From contig JADLCX010000030.1 of NCBI GenBank assembly GCA_020846975.1, forward strand, positions 21,417 to 85,416: a DNA stretch of 64,000 bases, written 5' to 3'. The position numbers and the translations under genes were made by a program. The DNA comes from Phycisphaerales bacterium. Lineage in GTDB: Bacteria; Planctomycetota; Phycisphaerae; Phycisphaerales; UBA1924. Below are positions 53,520 to 62,098 of this stretch, piece after piece. The notes beneath the pieces were generated by a model. It made no database searches, was not told where the DNA came from, and saw only the letters and a program-made list of their open reading frames with translations. The stretch's first letter is position 1; every line of letters starts with the position of its first letter.

Positions 53520-53735
53520 TCATGCGGATGGGGTGTCGTCGTCGATGGGCGAGACTTCGAGGATGCCGTGGCCGCGGATCGCGGCGAGCCGTTTGGCGTA
53601 ACTGGCCCGCAGGGCCAGGGCCTGTTCCCGGAGCGCGATCATCCGTCGCTCGTGGGCGGCGGCGGTGGCGAGGGTGCTGAGCACCGCGGTGACGAGGGCG
53701 AAGGCGATGAGGGCGAGGGGTAGGATGGTGGGCAT
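53520..53735 (-). CDS. Small membrane-anchored coiled-coil protein
   Basis: 71 aa from ATG 53735. One N-terminal helix (TILPLALIAFALVTAVLSTL) is followed by a charged helix (AHERRMIALREQALALRASY) and a short acidic tail. It lies head to head with the 53798 gene (62 bp between starts) and converges with the M20 gene. Small size lowers confidence; no homologue was recognised. Confidence 0.5.
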   Translation of the reverse strand: MPTILPLALIAFALVTAVLSTLATAAAHERRMIALREQALALRASYAKRLAAIRGHGILEVSPIDDDTPSA

Positions 53736-53797
53736 CGGGTGGCTGGTGGTTGTTTCGGCTGCAACGGGGTCGGGGTTGAGTCGGTTACAATCCTGCG

Positions 53798-56431
53798 GTG
53801 TTGATAACAAGATCCCGGAACTGGCGCTGGGCGATGTTGCTTCCCGCACTGTGGGCGGGATTGGCGTGGGCGCAGGACAACCCGACGGGAGGCGCCTCGG
53901 GCCCCGACGAGCCCGGTTTGGTCGCGGATGCCGAGACAGGAACCGGCGATGTCACGCTCAAGGTCCGGCGGATCGGGGTCGGGGACAAGGTGCGACCCGG
54001 CGATTGGGCGGGCTATCAGCTCGAGATCACCGAGAACTCGCCGAAAGCGAGCGAGGTGTGGGTTCAGCTCGAGATGGCCGATGCGGATGGGGATACCGCG
54101 ACCTACGTGCGGGTGGTTTCGACCACGCCCGGGCAGGCGCGCTGGTTTTGGCTCACCGGGTGGCAGCCTCGCGGCCAGGTGGCCGGCTTCCGATACCGGT
54201 TTACGGCCTATGAAGCGACACTCAGGGACGAGAGCGACGGTGCTCGGACCCGAGTGGATCGGTACGTGCGGGGTCGGCAGGTGGTTGTGCGTGAGTTTCC
54301 CGCCAATCAGCGGCAGGGGATTGATGGTTCTTCGAGCCTGATCGGCGTTGTGGGACTGACGACGGACGGGTTGGAGCAGTACCCCGCGGGGCGTGATACG
54401 CGAGGCGGGGTCCCGCCGACCGGTCACGAGATCACCGAACTGGCGGCGGGTCTGAGGCCGGATGACCTGCCGGATGTGTGGCAGGCGCTCAGCCCGTTCG
54501 AGGCGATCGTGTGGACGGGCTCGGGCGCGGACTTCGATGTGTCGAAGGTGTACGACGCGCAGGCGGGGGCGATCAAGGAGTGGGTGCGGCGAGGCGGGCA
54601 CCTGGTGATCGTGCTGCCCAGCGTCGGGCAGACGTGGTTCAGCGCGGGGGCCGGGGTGAATCCGCTGGCCGACCTGCTGCCGGTTGTCGAACCGAAACTG
54701 ATGGAGGGCGTGGACCTCAATCTGTACCGCTCGATGTTCACGGTGAGCCCGTCGGTCTCGCTGGGGACGAAGGCGAACTTCTCGATGTGGAGGCTGGACC
54801 CGCGAGAGGGTGCGCAGCCGGGCGAGGCGATGCCGATCCTGTCGGGGCCGCAGGGGGAGCCGTTGGTGGTTCGGCGGCTGGTGGGCGCTGGGGCGGTGAC
54901 GGTGGTGGGGGTGGACCTGAGCCGTCGTGACTTTGGCGCGAGGGATGCGCTGCGGGCGGATGTATTCTGGAACCGCGTGCTTGGCAAGCGGCTGAAACTG
55001 ATGACACAGGCGGAACTGCTCGCCAAGCAGGCCGGCAAGAACAACACGCTGGGCGAGTACATCGCGGATCGGCCGCCGATCGAGTTTGACGCGATGATCC
55101 CGCAGAAGATCAACAAGACCGCCAGCGCGGTCAAGGGCCTTCTGATGGCCTTTGTGGTCTTCTCGCTCTATTGGCTGCTGGCGGGGCCGCTGGGGTACTT
55201 CGTGCTCAAGCAGCGGAACATGCGGCAGCACGGGTGGGTGGCGTTCCTGGCGGTCGCGGGTGTGTTCACGGTCATCGGCTGGGGCGGGGCGAAGGTGCTG
55301 CGGACGGGGCGCGATGCGGACAAGCACCTGACGTTCATGGACCACGTGTACGGGCAGAGCAACACGCGGATGCGGTCGTGGATGGAACTCACGCTGCCGA
55401 AGTATGGCGAGCAGCGGCTGAGCGTGGCCGGGCCCGCCGCGGATTCGGACGGCACACGCTCGGAGTGGCACAACACGATCACGGTGTGGCAGCCGCAGGA
55501 CAGCCAGAAACTGCTGGGTTCGTTCCCGGATGCGAGGCCGTACTTGGTCGATGCACGGTTTCCTGAGACCGTGAGTTATCCGGCGCGCGCGACGACTCGG
55601 CAGTTTCAGGTGGATTATGCGGGCGGCGTGCCGGCGAACTGGGGGATGATCCGACCCGTGGTGGCGGAGGGGACGCCGGTTGGCAAGGAGATCTGGGTCG
55701 AGGAACTCGCGCAGCCGGAATGGCCGGACAGCGACCGCAAGTGGAAGGTGCATGGCGTGCTCACGCACGACCTCCCGGATGAGTTGAGGGACGTGCTGGT
55801 CGCGGTTGTGCTGCCGGGGAAAGGGATTTACCGGCCGGGTGACAATCTTCCGTCGCAAGTGTTCGTGACAAGGCTCGCGGCCGGCGCATCGTGGAAGCCG
55901 GGCCAGCCACTGGACATCGACGCACAGTTGGGCAAGGACCGGGTGGCTCAACTTCGGATCGAGAGGTCTTTGCTCGATTGGCGCGGCAAGCCGGCGGCGT
56001 ACTACGCCGGCGGGGGGATCCTCGGGCGTGACAAGGACTTTGCGACGGCGATGTACGGCCTGGCTTTCTATCCGCTGCTTGCCCCGCCCGAGCCGAGGCC
56101 GGAGAACAACGCCGCGTACCGCGTGGTGCGGGATTCGGCGCAGAACTGGGACCTGGGTCGGTGGTGCACGCAGCCGTGCGTGATCGTGATCGGGCTTCTG
56201 GGCGATCGGGAGGTGGGCGCGGTGGAGTGCCCGGTCCCGGTGTCGATTGATGGCGAGTCGGGCGAGGCCGTGCGCAAGGAAATCCGAGGGACGACGGTGA
56301 TCCGGTGGGTGTATCCGCTCGCGCCCAAGCCGGCGGAGTGGATCCACATCCCGCACAACCCCGATGGCGGGGACGGCACGGAAGAAGAGAAGAAGAAGCC
56401 GGACCTGCCCGAGGCGGATGGGCGGGGCTGA
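53798..56431 (+). CDS. Large membrane-anchored protein of unknown function, paired with ABC ATPase
   Basis: 877 aa from GTG 53798 (TTG 53801 also possible), opening a signal peptide (WAMLLPALWAGLAWAQ). About 430 exported residues follow, including a Rossmann-like stretch (FEAIVWTGSGADFD ... IKEWVRRGGHLVIVLPS) similar to the DUF4350/GldG-type domain of gliding-related ABC systems. Two membrane helices lie near 445-468 (LLMAFVVFSLYWLLAGPLGY) and 475-500 (VAFLAVAGVFTVIGWGGAKV), then about 375 further residues. The ABC ATPase gene follows after 144 bp. I infer that the two belong together, but no integral permease gene is present. Confidence 0.75.
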   Translation: MLITRSRNWRWAMLLPALWAGLAWAQDNPTGGASGPDEPGLVADAETGTGDVTLKVRRIGVGDKVRPGDWAGYQLEITENSPKASEVWVQLEMADADGDTATYVRVVSTTPGQARWFWLTGWQPRGQVAGFRYRFTAYEATLRDESDGARTRVDRYVRGRQVVVREFPANQRQGIDGSSSLIGVVGLTTDGLEQYPAGRDTRGGVPPTGHEITELAAGLRPDDLPDVWQALSPFEAIVWTGSGADFDVSKVYDAQAGAIKEWVRRGGHLVIVLPSVGQTWFSAGAGVNPLADLLPVVEPKLMEGVDLNLYRSMFTVSPSVSLGTKANFSMWRLDPREGAQPGEAMPILSGPQGEPLVVRRLVGAGAVTVVGVDLSRRDFGARDALRADVFWNRVLGKRLKLMTQAELLAKQAGKNNTLGEYIADRPPIEFDAMIPQKINKTASAVKGLLMAFVVFSLYWLLAGPLGYFVLKQRNMRQHGWVAFLAVAGVFTVIGWGGAKVLRTGRDADKHLTFMDHVYGQSNTRMRSWMELTLPKYGEQRLSVAGPAADSDGTRSEWHNTITVWQPQDSQKLLGSFPDARPYLVDARFPETVSYPARATTRQFQVDYAGGVPANWGMIRPVVAEGTPVGKEIWVEELAQPEWPDSDRKWKVHGVLTHDLPDELRDVLVAVVLPGKGIYRPGDNLPSQVFVTRLAAGASWKPGQPLDIDAQLGKDRVAQLRIERSLLDWRGKPAAYYAGGGILGRDKDFATAMYGLAFYPLLAPPEPRPENNAAYRVVRDSAQNWDLGRWCTQPCVIVIGLLGDREVGAVECPVPVSIDGESGEAVRKEIRGTTVIRWVYPLAPKPAEWIHIPHNPDGGDGTEEEKKKPDLPEADGRG

Positions 56432-56575
56432 GGGAAGATCGGGGTGCGGTGGGTCGGGCCGGGATAGGCTTTCGTGGTTGGGATCGATTGACGTGCGCAA
56501 AACCGCCGGCCTGCGAGGCGGAACGAGGTAGACAAGACCCGCGGCCGACCGCGGGCCAGTCTGGAGACCCTGTCC

Positions 56576-57559
56576 GTGCCGATGATCGAAACGATCAATC
56601 TGACCAAACGCTACGGAGAACTGGTCGCGCTGGACTCGCTCAACCTGAGCATCGAGGCGGGCGACTGCTTCGGGTTCATCGGGCCCAACGGCGCGGGCAA
56701 GAGCACGACGATCAAGATCCTGGCGACGCTGCTGAAACCTTCGAGCGGGCAGGCGATGGTCGATGGGTTGACCGTTGGGTATCAGAACCGGCAGATCCGG
56801 CCGATCATCGGGTACGTGCCGGACTTCATGGGCGCGTACGAGGACATGGTGGTGACGGAGTACCTCGAGTTCTTCGCCGCGTGCTACAACATCAACGGCG
56901 CGCAGCGGAAGAAGGTCGTGGGCGATGTGCTGGACCTGACCGACCTGAACTACAAGGCCAACGCGGAGGTGAACGGGCTCTCTCGCGGCATGCAGCAGCG
57001 GCTGAGCATCGCGCGGGTGCTGCTGCACGATCCGAAGGTGCTGCTGATGGATGAGCCCGCATCGGGGCTTGACCCGCGGGCCCGCATCGAGATCCGTGAA
57101 CTGCTGAAGGAACTTCGGCGGATGGGCAAGACGATCATCATCTCGTCGCACATCCTGCCCGAACTCGGGGACCTGTGCAACACGGTGGGGATCATCGAGC
57201 GCGGGCAGCTCCTTTTCAGCGGGAGCGTGCAGCAGGCGATGCAGCGGGCCAAGGTGGGCAACGTGGTGCACGTCGCGGTGGTTGATCGGACGGTTCAGGC
57301 CGCGAAACTGCTTCAGACGATGGCGGGCGTGGCGAAAGTGACCTTGACGGAGGCGCCCGCGGGCACGCAGGGCGTGACCAGCAACGGGCACGGGGACGGG
57401 CGCGTGATCAACGTTCACTTCGATGCCGACGCGAAGACCGATGTCAGCGATGTCCCGAATCTGCTGATCAACGGCGGTTTCCGAATCCTCACGTTCACGG
57501 AAGAAGCGATCAATCTGGAGACGGCGTTCATGCGGCTGACCAAGGGCGCGGTGCAATAG
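56576..57559 (+). CDS. ABC transporter ATPase (CcmA/NatA/GldA class)
   Basis: 327 aa from GTG 56576, favoured over ATG 56582 because GGAG lies 10 nt upstream. Walker A GPNGAGKS, IGYVPDFMGAYEDMVVTEYL, signature LSRGMQQRL (in place of LSGGQ) and Walker B VLLMDEPASGLDPRAR are present. The last 90 residues are an added domain with VVDRTVQAAKLLQTMAGVAK and EEAINLETAFMRLTKG. The class drives ABC-2 type export or gliding complexes. The cognate permease is not downstream: the next gene converges. Confidence 0.9.
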   Translation: MPMIETINLTKRYGELVALDSLNLSIEAGDCFGFIGPNGAGKSTTIKILATLLKPSSGQAMVDGLTVGYQNRQIRPIIGYVPDFMGAYEDMVVTEYLEFFAACYNINGAQRKKVVGDVLDLTDLNYKANAEVNGLSRGMQQRLSIARVLLHDPKVLLMDEPASGLDPRARIEIRELLKELRRMGKTIIISSHILPELGDLCNTVGIIERGQLLFSGSVQQAMQRAKVGNVVHVAVVDRTVQAAKLLQTMAGVAKVTLTEAPAGTQGVTSNGHGDGRVINVHFDADAKTDVSDVPNLLINGGFRILTFTEEAINLETAFMRLTKGAVQ

Positions 57560-57652
57560 GCTTCGATGTCCGGGCGGCGCGACATGATGGCCTCGGCATC
57601 GGCCGACACCGCTGTGCGGCGTGCTCGGGCTTGAAACCGGCCGCGGATCGCT

Positions 57653-58348
57653 TCAACCGATCTCGCGGTACGCATCGACGATCGCGCGCAGGCCGACGGG
57701 GTCGGGCAGGTGCTCGACGATGAGTTCGATCTTGTCGGTGCCCGAGCCGTCGATGCCGAGCGTGCCGGTGCGGAGCAGGCGCTGCGCGAAAGTCTGGACC
57801 ACTTCGATGTCCTTGACCTGGTCGTGCAGGATCTCGCGGGTCATGCGGCTGAACAGGCCGCGGCGGACGGTGGTGCGTTTGTTGGTGATGATGACCTCGG
57901 TGCTCATGGCGTCGAGTTTCCACCAGCCGACCCATCCGAGGCCGACGAGGACGGCGAGCCAGCCGGGGTAGGCCAGCCAGGACGCCCCGCCGATGGCGCC
58001 GGCGTGGGCCGCGAGGGCGACGCTGAGCCCGCCGAGGATTAGCGCGAAGATGCCCAGGCTGTGGGAAGGACGCGAGCGGAACATTACCGGATGGATGCGT
58101 TTGACCTCGGTCTCGGGGCCTGTGTCGGGCGGGAGGCCCATGGCCGCGGCGCGGTCGTCGGTGTTGGGGGATGCGGCAGAGGCGGACCGGGTGTCGTGGG
58201 CGGATCGCAACGGCGCGGGCGTCGAGGTTCGGGCGGTGGCGGCGATGACCTCAACGTTGGCGCAGTGGGGACACTTGACGCGCGAGCCTGCGAGGGCGTC
58301 GTCAACTTCGAGATCGCGGCGGCAGTTGGCGCAGGTGTAGTGGATCAT
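57653..58348 (-). CDS. Membrane protein with zinc ribbon and bacterial PH domain (YdbS/YdbT-like)
   Basis: 231 aa. The N-terminus has a zinc ribbon (CANCRRDLEVDDALAGSRVK, then CPHC). A low-complexity linker leads to two membrane helices (SLGIFALILGGLSVALAAHA, WLAYPGWLAVLVGLGWVGWW). The C-terminal 85 residues are a bPH_2 domain (EVIITNKRTTVRRGLFSRMT, EILHDQVKDIEVVQTFAQRL, GTLGIDGSG). It is probably co-transcribed with the upstream 58371-59585 gene (22-bp gap). Role unknown; bPH_2 proteins act at the membrane. Confidence 0.85.
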   Translation of the reverse strand: MIHYTCANCRRDLEVDDALAGSRVKCPHCANVEVIAATARTSTPAPLRSAHDTRSASAASPNTDDRAAAMGLPPDTGPETEVKRIHPVMFRSRPSHSLGIFALILGGLSVALAAHAGAIGGASWLAYPGWLAVLVGLGWVGWWKLDAMSTEVIITNKRTTVRRGLFSRMTREILHDQVKDIEVVQTFAQRLLRTGTLGIDGSGTDKIELIVEHLPDPVGLRAIVDAYREIG

Positions 58349-58370
58349 GGGCGTTGGGGGGCGGGGTGTG

Positions 58371-59585
58371 TCATCGGCCTTCGTCTGAGTCGCTCTCCAG
58401 TCGGGGAGCGTGGCCGGCGGGGTTGGCGCCCTGAAAGTGTTGTTGGGGATCGATCGCGACCTCTTCCGCACCGTAGGTCGGCCCCCAAAGGGTGGTGCTG
58501 CCGCCCTTCCAGTTGTGTTTGTCCGCCGCATCCAGCAGGGCGAGGATCAGGGAGTCGGGCGCGTGGCCATCGCGGATGACCTGTTCGGCCTGAGCGCCGG
58601 TGAGGTCGGCGAAGATGCGGACGCTCCCCTCGGTCGGCTTCACCATCATCGTCTCCAGCTTCGAGGTCCCGCCTGACTGCATCGTGAACGAGTGGGTCCG
58701 CTTCTCCCCGAGAAAGATGCGCATCCGGATGTCCGCGCGGCCCGCTTCTCCGACACCGCGCGGCCAGTAGGCGTAGGCGATCACGCGGTCCGTGCCGTCG
58801 GCGAGCGGCTGCTGGGCGAGGAGGCCGTCCCACTCGTAGTTCTGCTGTCCCGACCTGATGTAGCACCACTGGTGGATGTTGTCGCGCGTGTCAGCCATTC
58901 TCTCGATGAATCGCGCGTAAGGCGGCCGCACCACGCCGAGGCGGTACGCGCACCAGCCCAGACCGATGGTCAGCACCACCGCCAAAAAGATTGGTCCCGC
59001 GCGGCAGGCGTTGGACCACGCACGTGCGATCCACCGTCGTCGGAATCGGCTTGGATCGGCGGGCTCGGCGCACTCCGGGCAGATGCGGAGGGAGGCCGCG
59101 CCGATGTTGTACCCGCACCGCCAGCACATGAGTCCATCCTGCTCGACCGGCTCGACCAGCAGCCGCGTGAGCCATCGGAACAGCAGCCCGGCCGAGCCGC
59201 CGAGGAGGGTGAAGATCGCCAGGGGGATGATGATCGACCAATGCCAGAAGCCGTGGCTCAACGCGCCCGCGTGGAACATGAACAGTTGGCTGTAGACGAC
59301 CATCGACGCGAGCATGGCGGCGCCCATGAGCATCGTGGTCACGAGCAAGGGCCGGATGCGGCGGCTCAGCCGCGCGAACCAGACCGAGAGCACCGCGTGC
59401 GGCAGGATGGCGATGGCCACGATCGCCATGATGAACCCCACGTACCGGCGCGGCGACATACTGAACACGTGTTCAAGCCGATCGCCGGCATGGATCAGGA
59501 CCGGGCCCCAGCAGATCGCCACCGCCAGGGCCAGCGGCCGGATCCCCCTGAGTCGGAACGGCGGCACGATGCGTACGACAGGCAT
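58371..59585 (-). CDS. Multi-pass membrane protein with internal zinc ribbon, function unknown
   Basis: 404 aa from ATG 59585. Four hydrophobic helices lie in the first 150 residues (PLALAVAICWGPVLIHAG, FIMAIVAIAILPHAVLSVWF, LLVTTMLMGAAMLASMVVYS, IIIPLAIFTLLGGSAGLLF). They are followed by a zinc ribbon CWRCGYN ... CPEC and a fifth helix (IFLAVVLTIGLGWCAYRLGV), then a soluble C-terminal domain of about 180 residues. The ribbon CxxCGYxLxG...CPECG-like form is frequent in planctomycete membrane proteins. It shares its layout with the downstream zinc-ribbon/PH gene. Confidence 0.8.
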   Translation of the reverse strand: MPVVRIVPPFRLRGIRPLALAVAICWGPVLIHAGDRLEHVFSMSPRRYVGFIMAIVAIAILPHAVLSVWFARLSRRIRPLLVTTMLMGAAMLASMVVYSQLFMFHAGALSHGFWHWSIIIPLAIFTLLGGSAGLLFRWLTRLLVEPVEQDGLMCWRCGYNIGAASLRICPECAEPADPSRFRRRWIARAWSNACRAGPIFLAVVLTIGLGWCAYRLGVVRPPYARFIERMADTRDNIHQWCYIRSGQQNYEWDGLLAQQPLADGTDRVIAYAYWPRGVGEAGRADIRMRIFLGEKRTHSFTMQSGGTSKLETMMVKPTEGSVRIFADLTGAQAEQVIRDGHAPDSLILALLDAADKHNWKGGSTTLWGPTYGAEEVAIDPQQHFQGANPAGHAPRLESDSDEGR

Positions 59586-59708
59586 GGTGGCGGTTGTACC
59601 GGCTGGTCGGGGTTGGGTGGAGCCGAGCGGAAAGTACCGCCAGGCGGGTCGTACACCCGGGGTGCGGATGCGGAGCGTCGGGGCACGCACGGGTGTACCC
59701 TCCGCCCG

Positions 59709-61571
59709 ATGAAGATCGTACTGGTCAACTGGGCGCGGATCTGGGATGGGGCGGCGTTCGGCGGGGGCGTGAACCAGTACTGCCAGGCGCTGGGGCTGGA
59801 ACTGGCGAGGAACGGGCACGAGGTGGTGTCGCTGTTCGGCGGGACGACCTGCTGCCACGATCCCTCGCGGTGCTTCATCCGTCGGCACGACGACTGGATG
59901 ACGGCTATGGGGGGGGGAAGGGGGGGGGAGCAAGGGCGTGGCATTCGAGTCTTTGAGGTGGTCAACTCGCCGGTGATGGCGCCGAGCATCGTGCAGTTCC
60001 AGCGCCCGATGGAAGAGGCCTCATCGCCCGAGCTCGAGGACCGGGTGGGCGAGCTGTTCGAGGCGCTCAGGCCGGATGTCGTGCACTGGAACAACATTGA
60101 GGGATTCAGCGCGGGGTGCGTGGAGCGGGCCAGGCGAGCGGGGGCGCGGAACATCTTCAGCCTGCACAACTACCACACGGTCTGCCCGCAGGTCTACCTG
60201 CTGCGGGGGCACCGCGTGCTGTGCACGGATTTCGACAACGGGCACAACTGCACCAACTGCATCCAGACGAAGGACCCGGCGGTTGTGCGCGAGGAGATGG
60301 CCGACAAGCTCGACAAGGCCCGCCGCGGGCCGGAATACGACGAGGCGATGAAGGAGTTCAAGCTCGCCGCGGCCTGGCCGTGGCGGGCGATCAAGCACGG
60401 TGTCGCGGCGATCAGGGCCAGGGCCAGGCCGCTCGCGCCGCTGCCGGGGCACGCGATCGAGAACGCCTCCGACTTCACGCGGCCGATGCCTCCCGATGGA
60501 GGGGATGCCAAGGACAAGCGCGGCAAGACACCGCACCTGATGGCGGAGCTGAACCCGCCCAAGCCCACAGGGGGGGCGGGCGAGGCGGATGAGCGGCGGG
60601 TGGTGCTGAACGTGATCCAGCCAGAGCCGCCGAGCAGCAAGCCGCTCAACGACTACGGCCGGCGGCGCGCGGCGATGGTGAAGATGCTCAGCTCGTGCGA
60701 CCGCGTGCTGGCGGTGAGCAACTTCGTCCGTCACAAGTTCGAGAGCATGGGTGTCGATGCCAAGGTCATCCGCACGCTGCCGATCGGCTCGCGGATCAAC
60801 CGCGTCATCGCGCTGAAGCCGGACCTGCTGTTCGACCCGCCGCCGTTCGAGCCGGCGGGGGGGACCCATTGGAGCAAGCAGCGCCCCATCCGCCTGCACT
60901 TCATGGGGTACAACAACCACTACAAGGGCCTGCCGATCCTTGCCGAGGTGCTCGAGACACTCAGCCCCGAGCACCTGCGGCAGATCAAGCTCTCGATCTT
61001 CGCGCTCGATGGTCAGTACATCGAGTGGCTGTTCAAGAGGCTCGAGCCGCGGCTGGCGGGCGGTGTGGGGGGTGGGGGGCTCCAGTTCTCAACGGGCTAC
61101 AACTTCCACGACATCCCGTGGATGATGGGCGGCCGCGACATCTGCCTGGTGCCGAGCGTGTGGTGGGACAACGCGCCGCAGACGGTGTTCGAGAGCCTGG
61201 CGTGCGGTGTGCCCGTGCTCGGCGCGGCGGTGGGAGGCATCCCCGACTTCGTCGTCGATGGCCACAACGGCCTGCTCTTCCGCGCCAATGACCGGGATGA
61301 CCTGAAGCGGCGGATCATCGAGATCATCGAGAACCCGCACCTCCTGGAGAGGCTGCGGAAGAACGTGCGGTCGTGCAAGAGTATTGAAGACCACGCGCGG
61401 GAGATGGAGCTGGTGTATCGGGGGGGCGGGGATGAGGCGAGGGTGTACACGGGCGAGTACAGCCCGTGGAACGCGCAGGGGAAGTTGTTTGCAGCATCGC
61501 CCAGCGAATCGCCCGCACGCGTGAGCATCAAACATCTCCCCCTGGGGGGAGATGTCACCGCGCAGCGGTGA
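59709..61571 (+). CDS. GT4-family glycosyltransferase with REP-derived C-terminus
   Basis: 620 aa from ATG 59709 (MKIVLVNWARIWDGAAFGGGVNQ). N-terminal Rossmann domain with HNYHTVCPQVYLL; C-terminal donor-binding domain with FMGYNNHYKGL, CLVPSVWWDNAPQTVFESLA (the conserved Glu of the E-x7-E motif is Glu495) and CGVPVLGAAVGGIPDFV. The protein is about 200 residues longer than a usual GT4 because of a charged insert (about 200-320) between the domains. A G9-AA-G9 tract encodes GGGRGGEQG near 68-76. The last 12 residues (HLPLGGDVTAQR) and the stop are supplied by a palindromic repeat. Confidence 0.87.
   Translation: MKIVLVNWARIWDGAAFGGGVNQYCQALGLELARNGHEVVSLFGGTTCCHDPSRCFIRRHDDWMTAMGGGRGGEQGRGIRVFEVVNSPVMAPSIVQFQRPMEEASSPELEDRVGELFEALRPDVVHWNNIEGFSAGCVERARRAGARNIFSLHNYHTVCPQVYLLRGHRVLCTDFDNGHNCTNCIQTKDPAVVREEMADKLDKARRGPEYDEAMKEFKLAAAWPWRAIKHGVAAIRARARPLAPLPGHAIENASDFTRPMPPDGGDAKDKRGKTPHLMAELNPPKPTGGAGEADERRVVLNVIQPEPPSSKPLNDYGRRRAAMVKMLSSCDRVLAVSNFVRHKFESMGVDAKVIRTLPIGSRINRVIALKPDLLFDPPPFEPAGGTHWSKQRPIRLHFMGYNNHYKGLPILAEVLETLSPEHLRQIKLSIFALDGQYIEWLFKRLEPRLAGGVGGGGLQFSTGYNFHDIPWMMGGRDICLVPSVWWDNAPQTVFESLACGVPVLGAAVGGIPDFVVDGHNGLLFRANDRDDLKRRIIEIIENPHLLERLRKNVRSCKSIEDHAREMELVYRGGGDEARVYTGEYSPWNAQGKLFAASPSESPARVSIKHLPLGGDVTAQR
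59909..59928 (+). repeat. G9-AA-G9 tract inside the GT4 gene
   Basis: Encodes a Gly-rich loop in the N-terminal domain; same tract type as those in the HlyD and CBS-like genes. Confidence 0.9.
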
Positions 61572-61581
61572 CAGAGGGGGC
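61533..61581 (+). repeat. REP-like double-palindrome element, copy 1
   Basis: Two consecutive hairpins: CATCTCCCCC/GGGGGAGATG (61533-61542 with 61545-61554) and GTCACCGC-GCA-GCGGTGAC (61554-61572), then AGAGGGGGC. The stop codon of the glycosyltransferase gene lies inside the second hairpin. A reverse-oriented copy is at 62184-62232. Confidence 0.92.
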
Positions 61582-61615
61582 AAGGCGAGGCAGGGCACCA
61601 CGAGTTCGAGCCCGC

Positions 61616-62098
61616 TCAGTCGTCGCCCTGCCCGTGTGAGTGTTCCGCAGTGACCACCCTCGCCGCCAGATCGGGCGCAATCTCGATGACCTTCCGGCGG
61701 ATGATCGCGACCGCCGCGCCGACATCATCGAACACGCAGAACGCGCTGATGCGCAGGACGGTCACGCCTTGGGCTTGCATCCACGCATCGCGCCGGGCAT
61801 CCTTATCGCGCCTGGCGCGGTGCTCCCACTCGCCATCAATCTCGACGACCAGCCGAAGCTCATGGCAGTAGAAGTCGGCGAAGCAGGGACCGAGGACGTG
61901 CTGACGCCTGAACTTGAGGCCGAGGAGTTGGTGACGCCGAAGTCGCTGCCAGAGAATGACCTCCGGTGGCGACATGCTTTGCCGCAGCTCACGCGAGCGG
62001 GCGAGCGATTGCTCGGCCTTTGGACACGTTGTCGCGGAGACGCGGTCGGGCCAGGGGTTCTGTGTGTCGCGGATGGTGATGGGCTGTCGATCGGGCAA
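61616..62098 (-). CDS. DUF559 (Vsr/restriction-endonuclease-like fold) protein
   Basis: About 160 aa from a TTG at 62098; the start is uncertain and longer frames would run into the repeat element. The DUF559 core is complete: SLARSRELRQSMSPPEVILW, QRLRRHQLLGLKFRRQHVLG, FADFYCHELRLVVEIDGEWE, then RRDKDARRDAWMQAQGVTVL and RISAFCVF. The D-x(n)-E-x-D pattern (Asp in FADFYC, Glu-Ile-Asp in VVEIDG) matches the PD-(D/E)XK-like nuclease fold. The biological role is unknown. The gene sits between two inverted copies of a palindromic repeat. Confidence 0.85.
   Translation of the reverse strand: MPDRQPITIRDTQNPWPDRVSATTCPKAEQSLARSRELRQSMSPPEVILWQRLRRHQLLGLKFRRQHVLGPCFADFYCHELRLVVEIDGEWEHRARRDKDARRDAWMQAQGVTVLRISAFCVFDDVGAAVAIIRRKVIEIAPDLAARVVTAEHSHGQGDD

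Noticed and set aside
53639..57556. Minus-strand open frame of 1305 codons
   Set aside because: Its translation is Arg/His/Pro-rich and it runs antisense to a signal-peptide-bearing membrane protein and an ABC ATPase with perfect motifs; it is a shadow caused by G-rich third positions.
53798..57559. Complete gliding-motility (gldAFG) locus
   Set aside because: Only an ATPase and a partly GldG-like protein are present; no GldF permease was found and the next gene converges.
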